This document shows positions 31,456-43,200 of a stretch of 46,627 nt of DNA, piece after piece; position 1 is the stretch's first letter; each line of letters opens with the position of its first letter. The position numbers and the translations under genes were made by a program. The DNA comes from Cochliopodium minus (lineage: Eukaryota; Discosea; Himatismenida; Cochliopodiidae): assembly GCA_024220525.1 (NCBI GenBank), contig JAMYWO010000294.1, positions 1 to 46,627 of the forward strand, in the 5' to 3' direction. The notes beneath the pieces are model-generated. The model made no database searches. It was not told where the DNA came from and worked only from the letters and a program-made list of their open reading frames with translations.

Positions 31456-33881
31456 ATGGAAAATTTCTTTTTAAAGATTCTGATTTTGATTTTGATTTTC
31501 ATTAGTATCACTCAATGCACAGATCTAAGGAAGGATTGCAGCGAATTAAAAGATTGTGATAGTTGTTCTTTATGTACAAAAAATCCAAATTATTCTGCAG
31601 AGAATTGCAGAATTCAAAATTTAACAAATTGTGCATGGTGTCCATCGACAAGTAAATGCTTAAAGAAAACAGATCAATCACAATGTCCTGTTGAATTAGT
31701 TACAAAATGCCGTAATAAACTTTTTTTCCAAAAAATTAAATTCTTTTCACAATTTTATTCACCTCTATCTTTGAAAAAAGCTTTTTTCAATACAAATCTA
31801 ATAATTGGAACCATAATTGTAATGATTGGTGGGACATTATGTGTGGCAGGTTCAAAGAATTTCATTTTTCAATTTAAAAATTTTTAAATCCAAAATTAAA
31901 TCACAAATCAATCAATCATTTTCATTTTTATTTGATGATTTATTAAATCCTTCTATTCTTTTTAGGTGGTATTTCTGGAGGAGGAATATTCGTTCCGACT
32001 TTCATTTTATTGTTGAGTTTATCTCCTCACTTTGCTATTCCTTTATCCAAAGTACAAAAGATTTTTTTTTCAAATTTCACCTTTTTTTTTTTGTTTTTTT
32101 CAAATTTTAATTTTAAATTTATTTTCATGTTGTGATAAAAGGTTACAATATTAGGATCTGCAATAGGAGGCGCTTTAATAACTATACCAAAGAGGCATCC
32201 TTATGAAGATAGCCTTTACTATTATGAAATTTATGATCATGGTTTTTTTTTCAAAAATTTATTAGTTCTTTTTATTTAAATTATAATTTGTTTATTTATT
32301 TAATAATTTTAATTTTAATTTTTTTTTATTTATATTTTTTTATATATTTATATTTTTTTAAATTTTTTTTTATTTTTATTTTTATTTTTATTTATTTTTT
32401 ATTTTATTTATAGGAACCGGATTACTGATAGGAACAGTATTTTGTTGTTAAATGTTTTGTTTCCTTTTACATTTTTTTATTGACTATCATGTTATTCATT
32501 TTTGTTACATGTTTCTCAAAGTAAAATTCTACATTTATCTTCTTTCAAATCAAAATATAAATAAAATGAAAAAAATAATAAAAAATAAAATTATAAAAAT
32601 AAAAAAATTAAATTATAAAAAAATAAAAATTAAATTATAAAAAAATAAAAATTAAATTATAAAAAAATAAAAATTAAATTAGAAATAAAATAATAAAAAT
32701 AAAAAAATAAAAAAATTAACAATAAAAATTTAAATAATTAAATAGGCATACAGAACACATAAGAAGAAGAAACAAGATTAAAAAAGAAATGGAAAACATA
32801 GATAAATCTATTGATTACGTACCTTAGAAGAAAATATTTCCTCTCTCCATCATGATCTAAATCGTGTATATCCTTCTTTTTAACTTATAAATAAAATGGA
32901 AAAAAGATTTTTAATTTTAAATAAAATTGAAAAGGAAAAGAATTGCAATCCATTTTGAAAAAGATTCAAGATTTGCCTTGGGAAATAGGCAATTATTTTA
33001 TTTTTAAAATTATTATTTAATTTTTAATATTATATATTTTAAAAAATTTTATTTATTTATTTTTATTTTTATTTTTAAAGTTTTGAGTATTTTTGGTGAT
33101 GGGAGGATTTTTATGTTGATAATATTCAGATCAACAAGTAAAAATTTAAACATTTTTTCAATAAAATGGAAGTGTTGAATATTACTGTCTTCTCTTCTAT
33201 TGTTCTTACTCTGTGTCTTCCTTATTGGTCTTTACTTGAACATGTAAATAAAATAAAATAAAATAAGGAATGAACAAAAAAATAATAAATAAAATTTAAA
33301 TTAAAATAATTAATAAAATTAAAATTAAAATTAAAATTAAAATAAATTAAAATAAAATAAATTATTTAAAAAAAAGGGATTATAACAAAAGAGTGAGGTG
33401 TGGATTTGAATTTAAAAAAGGAGATGTTATGTGGACAAAAAAAAATATTTTTTTTTATTTTATAGTTTCCTCTTTTGCAGGAATTCTTTCTGGTTTACTT
33501 GGAATAGGGGGAGCATTAGTGAATGGGCCTTTCATGTTGTATTACGGAATTATTCCATCTATGGCTGTAGCAACATCGATTTTTATGACTTTATTCACCT
33601 CCATTTCTACTACAATACAATTTATTATTATTGAAAGATTGACTCTTTATTCTGCTCTATGGTACAGTTCCATTGGTTTTTTATCGGGGTTATTAGGAAT
33701 GTTTATAGTGGGTTATCTCTTTAGAAAATTTAATAAACAATCTCTTATCATTTTTGCTGTTTCTTTTGCTATTTTAATCTCGACGATTGCCATTCTCATT
33801 ATCCAAATCACAAATCTGGTCAATTACTTTTCTGGTAATAACAATAAAAAACTTGCATTTAATAGTGCTTGTGAAGGCTGA
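31456..33881 (+). CDS. TauE/SafE-family membrane protein with Cys-rich N-terminal domain; one apparent frameshift
   Basis: Exons 31456-31849, 31966-32051, 32142-32241, 32414-32520, 32746-32818, 32964-32988, 33081-33137, 33173-33227 and 33377-33881; 466 aa if one T of the run 32440-32443 is ignored. A signal peptide (hydrophobic, to about residue 23) precedes a luminal Cys-rich segment with about 12 cysteines (CSELKDCDSCSLC, NCAWCPSTSKC), resembling a PSI-type module. The TauE/SafE fold follows: GGISGGGIFVPTFILLLSLS, LSKVTILGSAIGGAL, and the repeated half AGILSGLLGIGGALVNGPFM and VATSIFMTLFTS. The family exports sulfite, sulfoacetate or related anions, or works in organelle redox transport in eukaryotes. 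As assembled, exon 4 hits TAA at 32449; the +1 frame continues as a hydrophobic helix to the donor and rejoins all later exons in phase. The intron after 32988 starts with GC. Confidence 0.72.
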
Positions 33882-34205
33882 AAAAAAAAAATAATTAAAC
33901 TTTTTTTATTTTGCTTTTTTCAATTTTGTTGAACTTTCTTCATGATTTCTGGTTTGGATTTCATGAGAGGAATAGATTAGAAGGAGGATGAATCCGTAAA
34001 GTCTAAAATTTTTAAAAACATCCATGTCGGAAACTCAAAAGGATTGACCATATTCAAAAGTTGTCGATATTCTTATTAAGAACAATTACATTTTTAAAAG
34101 GAAATATTATTTCTCTTTCAAAGAAAATCTCAACAAAACTGATCTTTAAAGTCATTTTGAGACTTTGTTGATCACATATCTTCTTTCAAATAATTTCAAG
34201 AATTA
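33882..34205. other. Intergenic, TauE gene to orphan gene
   Basis: About 320 bases, less A/T-monotonous than introns nearby, but all frames carry stops. Possible short open pieces at 34019-34078 (plus) have no homology I recognise. It may hold 5' exons or UTR of the orphan gene. Confidence 0.4.
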
Positions 34206-35075
34206 ATGAAATGGGAAGGAAAAGTACCATTTACAGGTTTAAAGAACATTTGATCATNTATTTTTATTTTTATTTTTATTTTTATTTTTATTTTTATTTT
34301 TATTTTTATTTTTATTTTTATTTTATATTTTTATTCTTATTTTTATTTTTATTTTTATTTTTTCATTTTTTTATTTCAAAAAAGATAGCAGGGAAAGATC
34401 ACATAGACAATTTTAAGAAAGAAATTCTTTTGAACAGTTTTCTGGGAGAGGATTACATCAATCAACAATGTTTGCTTTGCGGGAAAGTGATTCACCACTC
34501 TGCCCACTCCTTCTTGACTTGTAATTACATGAAAAACAAATTTTTGAAGTACTGTGTTTCTGAAGAAGGAATGGCGTCTCATCTAAAAGTAAATTTCATT
34601 TTTTATTTTTTTTATTTTTATTTTTTTTATTTTTATTTTTTTATTTTTTATTTTTTATTTTTTAATATATTTTTTTTATATTAATAAGATTATTTCTCAA
34701 CCTATTGACGAACCTACGCAGAAATTGGCAGTTGTTTGGCTAATAAATTATTGTATTGCATCATCTTACAAAAATATGGTAAATAAATTTAAAAAAAAAA
34801 AATTGAAAAATTAATTAAATAAATTTTTTTTATTTAAGTGTGAATCAAAAAAAAATTCTACAAAGATTCTTAATGAAGAAAATTTTATCGATTTTTATGA
34901 AAAAGAACTTTCTAAATTGATTGACGTCATTATTTACAAAGTAAACTCTCAGGGGGATATCAATCAAAGAAAGCAAACGTGTGACAGCGTTGGGGTTGAT
35001 ACTTGGAATGAATTGATCTATCCTTTCAAGTTAGAAGTTTTGGATAATTATAAAATCAAGAAAATAAGATATTAA
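34206..35075 (+). CDS. Unrecognised protein with C-x2-C...H-x4-C putative zinc motif
   Basis: Proposed exons 34206-34223, 34385-34588, 34689-34778 and 34839-35075 give 182 aa. The last three are phase 0 throughout with clear GT-AG borders. The 18-nt first exon (MKWEGK, donor GTACCA) is the only nearby ATG that keeps phase, and further 5' exons may exist. Near residue 30 the motif CLLCGK...HSAHSFLTC could bind one zinc ion, as in the C-terminal knuckles of some reverse transcriptases, but no other retrotransposon feature is present. The rest is mixed helical with VVWLINYCIASSYKNM in the middle. I do not recognise the family and propose no function. Confidence 0.5.
34259..34370 (+). repeat. (TTTTTA)n tract with one N, inside an intron
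   Basis: More than fifteen copies of the hexamer TTTTTA, with an undetermined base at 34258 at its start. It lies in the intron 34224-34384. The N and the even repeat suggest assembly uncertainty in length. Confidence 0.9.
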
Positions 35076-35142
35076 AAAAAAAAAAAAAAAGATTTATTTA
35101 TAAAAAATAGTTTTTTCTTTGAATAAATATTTCATTTTAATT

Positions 35143-36796
35143 TTATTTTTCTTCTTCAATTTCTATTTTTGAGAGATCATCCAAACATTTTGGACAAAAA
35201 CAATCAAAACCATAAGATTCCTTTAAAATCTTTCTTCTCTCCATCACAGGAGTGTTGACGTCTATGTAGTTGATGGTAATTTCTTCTCCCACACCAATTT
35301 CTCTCTGCGCAATGACATACGCAGCAGAATTGTTGAAAAAATAAACACAAGCATTAGGTTCACAAGAATGGTTATAAAAAGAGGTTAAAAGAAACAATCC
35401 AACTCCTTTTAAAAATTTTATTTTTATTTTATTTTTTTATTTTTTAAATTTTTTATTTTTTATTGTTTATTTTTTATTTTTTTTATTTTTTTATTTTTTA
35501 TTTTTTTATTTTTATTTTTTATTTTTATCTTTATCTTTATTTTATTTTTAACCTTTTATTTCATTGTGACTTTGTCCAGCAATACCCACAGAAGAATCCA
35601 TTTCGTTCTGTTCACCATCATAAACCTGATAATAGGAAATATTGATGCAATTTATGTAACACACTTTTATTATTCTCTCAAACCAATCATAACTAAAAAC
35701 TATACAAAAATTTTTTTTTATTTATTATTTATTTTTTATTTTTTATTTATACTTTTTACATTTTTTTATATTTTATTATTTTTTTATTTTTTATTTTTTA
35801 TTTTTTTATTTTTTTATTTTTTTATTTTTTTATTTTTTTATTTTTTTATTGTTACATTCAACGTTGTCAGGATGGTGCAAAAAAGCATTAGCAACGTATT
35901 GATAATCTGTTTTCCATTCGATAGGAATGCTGGATGGGTTAGCGTAAGAAAGAACGTTCAATTTTTTGTACAAATTATTCGTGCCTTTCTTAAAAACTTC
36001 CAACATTGTGTTTGCAATCTTTAATAAAAATAAAAATAAAAAATAAAAATAAAAATAAAAATAATAAAATTAAAATTAAAATTAAAATAAAATATTTTTT
36101 TTTGTTACTATTTGAGATGCTATTAAAGGAAATATTCTTTTTTCTTTTTCACAATATTTTTTTAATTCGTTGTATCTTTTTTGATTTGGACAGATGAGAT
36201 AATGATACTCCCTTTTTTATTCAATTTATTATTTTTAATTTTTTAAAATTAAAATTAAAATTATTTTTTTTTACTCTTCTCCTTTTTCGTAGCATTCTGG
36301 AGAACACCAATCTGTTCCACAATGTCTACATCCAATGATACCTTGTTCAGATTTCGCAGAAACCTTCAATTTATTTTCAATAAAAAGAAAAAATTAATTT
36401 TTTATTTTTCTCTGAAATAATATTATCTTTTTATAATTTTATTTTTCTGTTGTGAATAGAGTTATGTAGCTCATATATCTAATTTATTAATCTCATTACC
36501 AAATTATTTAAACATGTTCTGCATACTTTGTTGTAATTTGCAAATGTAGGTACTACTATTGATGTCACTTCTGTATGTATTGTATCTGTTGCTTTGAAAT
36601 ATTTTGTGGAAAATACTCCCCTTCCCGCATTTTTCACTTTTTTGATGGCCACAGGCCTATCTTCTACTATAGATTCATATATCTTCTCTATTTCGTTGTT
36701 GCTAGAACTATTGGAATTAAATCTCTGATTAAATTTGTATTGGGAGAAGTGTATCTTCTTTATTTTGAATAATTTCAATTTATTTCTTATTTTCAT
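35143..36796 (-). CDS. SMYD5: SMYD5-like SET/zinc-finger methyltransferase
   Basis: Exons 36796-36500, 36363-36275, 36211-36109, 36018-35856, 35699-35553 and 35405-35143; 353 aa, phases closed. N-SET is AGRGVFSTKYFKATDTIHTE. A split MYND-like zinc cluster follows: CRTCLNNL, then CRHCGTDWCSPECYEKGEEY and H-Y-L-I-C-P, with the H-x-x-x-C-P ending typical of SMYD5. A helical insert comes next, then the SET core GVGLFLLTSFYNHSCEPNAC and VGEEITINYID, and the post-SET ERRKILKESYGFDCFCPKC. The C-terminus is acidic, as in SMYD5, although animal SMYD5 has a longer poly-Glu tail. It would methylate protein lysines; animal SMYD5 is linked to H4K20, H3K36 and ribosomal protein L40. The N-terminus before residue 25 is basic and could be a weak organelle signal. 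Confidence 0.85.
35460..35850 (-). repeat. TTTTTA/TTTATTT-rich intron fillers in the SMYD5 gene
   Basis: Two blocks of near-pure T-rich (plus-strand) repeats, 35413-35550 and 35707-35850, fill introns of the minus-strand SMYD5 gene and border its exon 35553-35699. No coding potential. Confidence 0.8.
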
Positions 36797-36912
36797 TTTT
36801 TTTTTTTTAAAATATAAAGTTAATCGCAAAAATTCAAGAATTTTTTTTTTTTAGAAAAAAGTTTTTAATTATAATCCGAGAAAATATATACACAACTTAT
36901 TAACAGATACTT

Positions 36913-38512
36913 TTATAATTGTGAAAAGTGGCACAAATGTTTGATCATGATCATTGTTATCCCTCTTACGAGAAATGAACAAAGATCATCTTTAGAATCC
37001 CTTCTACTCTTTGAGATCAACAAAAGAGTCATGATTTGAGAATCAAGAAAGTAAGAAGATCTCCAATACTAAAATAAAAAAATAAATTAAAATTAAAATT
37101 AAATAAAAAATCATTTAAATTAAAATTTACTTGATGATAATCTGTTTTCCATTCTATGGAACGGGAAGACAAAATTTCAGAAAGTTTTCTTTTGAAACTA
37201 TATTCGTTTTCGTCAAAACAAAAGACAAGTTTGTGGAAATAAAAAGCAGATTTCTCCAAATCAACTTGAAAGCCAGGAAAACCCTCCTCATACAAAATAG
37301 CCAAGTTGATCATCGAGTTTTTGTTACCCAATTCTATAGCCTTTTCAAAAAGAGAAACAGCTTCATTAATATTTCTTTCGATACCATCACTTCCTTTCTT
37401 GTAAATCACTAAATTAAAAAGGAAGGGAATAAGTTTTATTTGAATAAATTTCTTTTTTTTTTTTTTACTTCCAAGATTGTTGTAAGCAGAACTGTTTCCT
37501 TGATCACAGGATAGTTTGTAGAGATAGATTGCTTTTTGAATATCCCTTGGAACTTCTTTTCCTTCCTCATATAAATAAGCGAGATTATACATTGCATTTT
37601 TGTTTTTGAGATCTATGGCATTTTCATATAGTTCAATTGCTTTCTATAACATAATAAAAAAAAATTATTAAAATTTTCGGCGGGAAATAATTTTTGATAA
37701 TTTTTTATTACTTTGATATCTTTTTTAATTCCTTTCCCGTTCTTATATATCATTGCCAAATTGTTCATTGCCATTGTATTTCTCATTTTTATCGCTTTTT
37801 CGTAGAGGTCAATTGCTTTCTTCAAATCTTTTTCTATTCCATCACCTTGTTCGAACAAATATGCAAGATTATACATTGAAGAGATGTTTCCTTGTAGAAT
37901 TGCTTCCTCATACAGTTGAATTGCCCTCTTTATAAATTAAAAAAAAATTTAATTTTTTAATTTATAATTATTCGGAGAAATTTGAACTTTTTTTTTTTTT
38001 ACCTTTACATCTTTTTTCATTCCTTTACCACTTTTGTGAAGATACGCTAAGTTGTTCATTGCCATACTGTTTCCCATCTCTATAGCTTTTTTGTACAATG
38101 AGATTGCTAGATCTGTGTTTTTCGGAACACCTTTCCCTTCTTTGTAAAAATAAGCAATCATGTTCAAACAATAACCTTTTTCCTTCATTCTTCCTTGCTC
38201 AAACTGATTATCATCATAAAACTTCTTAAAGCATTCAAAACTCTTTTTGAAATCTCTATCTACATCCCATCCATTGTAATATTTAATCCCTTTTACTATA
38301 AGATTCTCTTCGAGTGATTTATTCAAACACAGCTGTTTTGCATACTCTTCATCTTTTTTAATTCCTATTCCGTAATATAAGCAGAAAATATGCTCAACAT
38401 CTGATTGTGACTTTGTTTCATCTTGAGAGATGGGAACATATCCTCTTGCAATTTTTTTTTTTTTGTTTGGATTATCTTCGATTAATTTTCTAAAATTGAA
38501 AAATTTGAGCAT
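36913..38512 (-). CDS. Sel1-repeat protein, copy A
   Basis: Exons 38512-38003, 37927-37712, 37643-37469, 37408-37131 and 37068-36913; 444 aa. It is built mainly of Sel1-like repeats of about 36 residues, for example AISLYKKAIEMGNSMAMNNL and AIDLYEKAIKMRNTMAMNNL, each followed by A-x-x-Y/H-x-x-G-x-G-x-x-K-D. Intron 1 and intron 2 fall at the same place in successive repeats (after K-D-V/I-K), so exons 2 and 3 look like duplicated repeat modules. The C-terminal unit IEWKTDYH...LLLISKSRRD...MIMIKHLCHF is shared with copy B and is not Sel1. Sel1 proteins act as scaffolds or adaptors, such as in ER-associated degradation; no signal peptide or TM is seen here, so it is a soluble adaptor of unknown partner. 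Confidence 0.85.
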
Positions 38513-38826
38513 TTTTTGTGTTTTAATATAACACGATAAAGAAAACTAGTTTGTGATTTGTGGTTTTTTTTTTTATTTTCAATTAATGAGACAGAATTTA
38601 TATAACATCTTTTTCTTATTTATAGGCGAGAATCATTTATTAGGCGAAGAATTATTCAAATAATAAAGGAAAATTTGCCATTTTTTTTTTATATTTTTAA
38701 CGGAAATCTTAATGAAAAAAATTAGGGCTTTTGTACAAAGAGTTTGCTCCAAAATTTAAAGGAATTCAAAAACACAAATCACAAACTAGTTTGTTGGAAT
38801 TTAATTTTTGTTATGTGACAAATTTT
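38513..38826. other. Intergenic between the two Sel1 paralogues
   Basis: About 310 bases containing the promoter of copy A and the 3' end of copy B. A 19-base stretch at 38545-38563 (TAGTTTGTGATTTGTGGTT) has its reverse complement at 38772-38789 (AAACACAAATCACAAACTA), flanking the spacer as an inverted repeat. No ORF is convincing. Confidence 0.5.
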
Positions 38827-39916
38827 TTATTTTTTATTTTGGAAAAAGTGACAAAGATGTTTGATAACAATCATAATGATTCCACGAACAAAAATCTTAT
38901 CAAAATGATCGATACTTGAAATGTTTCGGTGCTTTGAAATCAAAAGAAGAGAGATGATTTGATTATTCAACAAGGAAGAAGGAAGCCAAAAAGGATGGTA
39001 ATCAGGAGACCATTCTATATTGGAGAAAGATAAAAGATCAATAAGCTTAAAATTAAACATGGACTTATTTTCGTCGTTTAAACGGTACAATTTAAGAAAA
39101 TAATTCGCCGATTTTTCATAATCTCGAATTTCTCCATTTGATTCTTGATATATCATTGCGAGGTTGTACATGGAGTATTTATTTCCAAGATCAATAGATT
39201 TTTCGTAAAGTTGGATCGCTTTTTTCAAATCTTTTTCGATATCTTCTCCTTGTTCATACAAATGAGCAAGATTATACATTGCAAAAATGTTTCCAAGTTC
39301 TATTGCTTCTTCATAGAGTTGAATTGCTTTCTGTATATTTTTGATTTGATTAATTAATTAATAATTTAAAATTATTCAGTGAAAATAATAATAATTGGAT
39401 TACATTCACATCTTTTTCCAACCCTTTGCCACTTTTGTAGAGAAATGCCATATTATTCATTGCCATACTATTTCCCATTTCTATTGCTTTATGATAAAAA
39501 TGAATAGCTTTATTAATATCTTTCTTCACACCCTTTCCTTCTTTATAAAAATAAGCAATCATGTTTAAACAATAACCTTTCTCTTTATCCTTTCTTTTAT
39601 TCTTTTCATTTTCTTCATAAAATTTCTTGAAACTGTTGAAACTCTTTTTGAAATCTCTATCTACATCCCATCCATTAAAGTATTTTATCCCTTTCACAAT
39701 CAGATTATCTTTTAGTGATTCATTGAGACATAATTTTTTGGCTTTCTCCTCATCTCTCACTCTCCCTATTCCATAATACAAGCAGAAGATGATATCCAAG
39801 GTTATTTCTTTTGTTTTATCAATTCTATTCTTTAATCCCGTTGCTTCCTTCTTTTTTATTTCATTTTCCCTTGTGAATTCATTCTGTAAATTAATTATTG
39901 AAAATAAATGGAACAT
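38827..39916 (-). CDS. Sel1-repeat protein, copy B
   Basis: Exons 39916-39404 and 39330-38827; 338 aa. Highly similar to copy A: both share IFCLYYGIG, LCLNxSLxxNLIVKGIKY, NGWDVDRDFKKS and KEKGYCLNMIAYFYKEGKGV near the N-terminus and the same C-terminal unit (SIEWSPDYHPFWLPSSLLN, MIVIKHLCHFF). Copy B has about two fewer Sel1 repeats, and lacks the exons that in A carry them. It has one intron in the same repeat position as A's first. Same-strand tandem order with copy A points to a local duplication. Role unknown; likely a soluble adaptor. Confidence 0.85.
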
Positions 39917-40299
39917 TTATCGAAATGTTTTTGCTGATTCAACTTGTTTGTGGTTTTATATTTATTAATTCTTTTGATTTTGGAAAGTTGATCCATTTAT
40001 TCGGAAGTAAATAAAAAAGCAAAAATAAAGCTAATTTGAGCCCATTTTTTTTAAATTTATAAGTTATTAGGGACATTATTTGAATGAATAAACACTATTT
40101 GAAACAAATTTAAACAATTTTTCAAAAAAAATAGAGGAAAAAACAGAAAGGAAATTAGGAAATTAAAAGGAAATTAAAAGTTCCTCTTCTTTGAAAATGG
40201 TTTTTATTTTTAAATTAAATTTAATTTTTATTTTAATACATAAAAAAAAAAGATTTTTTTTGAAATCTTCCTCCTTTTAAGAGAAAAAAACTCCCTCAC
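39917..40299. other. Intergenic, RasGEF stop to Sel1 copy B start
   Basis: About 380 bases of AT-rich DNA with a short direct GGAAATTA repeat near 40150-40178. It holds the copy B promoter and the RasGEF 3' UTR. No gene seen. Confidence 0.5.
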
Positions 40300-43200
40300 T
40301 TACTTATCATTTTTTTTATTGTTTGTTTTGAGATCAGTCTTCTCAATCCACATCTTGATAGACTGGATCTCCTCACGCAATTTGTTATCATTGACAAAAG
40401 AAGGGTTCAAAACAGCCTGAATAGATCCACCCATCTGCTGATACTTTAGCTTCAATCTTTCAAAATTATTACGTAAAATGATACGAGAACGAGATTGAAG
40501 TTTTGGGAATTCGTCGATCATTGATTGAAATTTTTCTTGAAAAAATTTTAAAATTTGTAAGGAGTGTTGTGCAATTTTGGTGAACAATTCTGTGTGCGAC
40601 ATGATCTCCATTAGCTTTTCGTTACGTTTGAGTGCTTCGGGAAGACATTGAGAGATGATGTTTTCGAAATGGATCACTTTCTCGTTAGATGTTTCTATGT
40701 TCTTTCTCACTTTGGCCATTTCATTTCCAAAAGTGGTTATTTCTTCCAATAAACCCGATATTTGATGTCCTAAAAATTGGAAAAAAAAAAATAAAATAAA
40801 TTTAATGTTGTTTTTAAAAAACAAAAAATAAAATTAATCAAAAACAAAAATTAAATTAATCAAAAATAATTTTAAAAATAAAATAAAAAAATCTACCTTT
40901 TTGGAACTCTATTACATTTCTCGTTTGAACATTTAATTTTACATTAATTTCATTTTTCCTAATTTTGATTGACTCGAGTCTTTGCAAAAGCTGTTTCTCT
41001 TCGTTGTCGAGTTGGCGAAGTTCATCCTTCAGCTTCTCGGATTGTTGCATTTCAAAGGGGATGCTGGTGTAGTTTTCCTTCATTAGAATTTCTTTCTTCT
41101 TCTCTATTTCTCCAAATTCAACTTCAAATTTCTTTCTTGTATTCATATAATTATCCGCTTCAATAATAAAAAATTAAAAAAATAAAGAAAAATAAAAATT
41201 AAGAAAAATGTTTCTTAATAATGTGAAATAAAAAAAAAAAATTTAAAAAATTTAAAAAATAAAAAATGAAAAATTCAAATTAAAAAATTTATAAACAAAA
41301 AATAAAAAAAAATTAAATTAAAATAAAAAAATTTAAAAAAATTTATTACCAACTTTGTTTAATGGAGAAAAATCAAGATCTTCTTGAAAGTTAGGCTTTA
41401 AAACGAGGTACTGAGCAAAAATTCTGACTTTGTCGATGAAATCAGTCATAATCTGGTCGGAGTTTTCATCGGAGATTTTCTTTTCTTCAATGTGGATGTC
41501 ACTGCTGGAAAAATTGAGAGAATCAAAGTATTTCAGCCTTTCCAAACTTGCACAAAACTTGTTCTGGGTTTCTTCGTTTATTTTGTCCGCATTCAATTGT
41601 TTTATCACAAAAATCAATGAATCCAAGTTCTCATCATTCAAATTGTTTCCTTTTAAAATTATTTAAGAATAAAAATTATTTAAATGTAATTTATATGAAA
41701 AATATTTCCAAAACTTTTTAAAATAATGAAATATTTTTTCAAAATAAATGATAATTTTTTAAGAATTAATTTTTATTCATTTTAAAAGAAAAATTATTTT
41801 AATGTATTTTAATTTAGAAATGATTTTTTAAAAAGAAATAATTTAATTTTTCACAAAGTGAATTTTTATTAAGAAAAATTTAGCATCAAAATTCAAAGAA
41901 TTTTTTTTTTTTAATATTAAATAATAAAAAAGAGTTTTTTTTTTTTACCGAAAATATATCCAAATAAAACTTTGATGAACTGAATTCCATTAGTGTCTTT
42001 CAAAACAGACTTGATGGTGTTATGAAGAGCGTTGGAACGGTTGAAAGCGTCACGAAAAGAAATGACCTGCCCCTCCGGCGTTTCCACGTTGATGAAATTT
42101 GATTTCAACTTTTCTATCCAATCTATCCACACCACCGGTCTGTTTTCCACTTGAGTGTACTCTGCTTCCGTCTCCAGTTTCCTTGACAATGATCCTTTTT
42201 TTTTTTTTGTATTTTTAATATTTTTTTTTTTTTTTCAATATATGATAATTTTTATTTATTTTTTAAATATCCATTATTATTTTTTTTTTCATTTATTTTA
42301 ATATAATAATTTTCATTTTTATTTTATTTTTAAAACAGAATAATTTTTTATTTTGTTTTATTTTTTAATTTCAAATTATTCTAATTTTTATTTAATTGTG
42401 GTATTTATATTTTATTTTTTTAATACATAATAATTTTTACCAAATTTTTCAAATTATTTTTATTTATTCAAGTATCAATTTTTTGTAATTTTTTTGTTAT
42501 TTATTTGTATTTTGATGAATTTTTATATTATTTTATATTTTATATTTTTTTTACCCAAAGTACAACCAAGATTAGAGGAAGTTTTTCTGGGGAGCTCCCC
42601 AACAAAATCTTTCTTCAAAGAAGGATTAAAAGGTTTGTCAACACACTCTCCAACAACATTTCTATCAAAACCAGAAACATGGAAAAAGTAATTGTAAAAT
42701 TTGTTAAACTTTATGGTTTGTTGATATTTTTGATGCTGAAAAAAATGAATCATCGATAAAACCTCCGCTATCTTCATCCTTTTGTTCCAATTCACCATGT
42801 TGTCTATGTATGACACTTGTTCTTCCAAGTAGATCAGGTCTGTCAAGTGTACTCCTAGTGTTGGTATTGCTGGTGTTCCTTTTTTTTTGTTTTTTTTTTT
42901 AAATAAAAAATAAAGATTAAAAACAAAATTTAAATTTGTGTTGAACAATTTTAATAAAAAATAAAAAAAAAAAAAAATATTACAAAAAATAAAAATAAAA
43001 ATAAAAAAATAATAAAATAAAGTAAAAAATAAAAAATAAAAAACATAAAAATATAAAAATAAAAAATAAAAAATAAGAATTTTCAGTTTTAAAATTAATT
43101 GTTCATCTTTAAATAAAATAAAAAAATAATAAAATAAAAAATAAAAAATAAAAAATTTAATTAAAAAAATCTAAAAATAAAATAAAAAGAATTTTCAGTT

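Noticed and set aside
33174-33250. A second UGA-Sec codon in the TauE gene (alternative frame at 33174)
   Set aside because: The frame ATG TTG AAT... ending at donor TATTG|GTCTTT is open and in phase with the next exon, so no recoding is needed, and no SECIS was seen after 33881.
34211-34684. Plus ORF reading through the (TTTTTA)n tract as poly-Tyr/Phe
   Set aside because: The tract is intronic; the ATG at 34206 with donor GTACCA keeps phase with the later exons, while the through-read is an artefact of a hexamer repeat being stop-free.
40856-42189. Formin FH2 domain at the C-terminus of the RasGEF
   Set aside because: Only a short GN-x-LN-like patch and general helicity are shared; the conserved FH2 lasso and knob motifs are missing, so it is not annotated as a domain.
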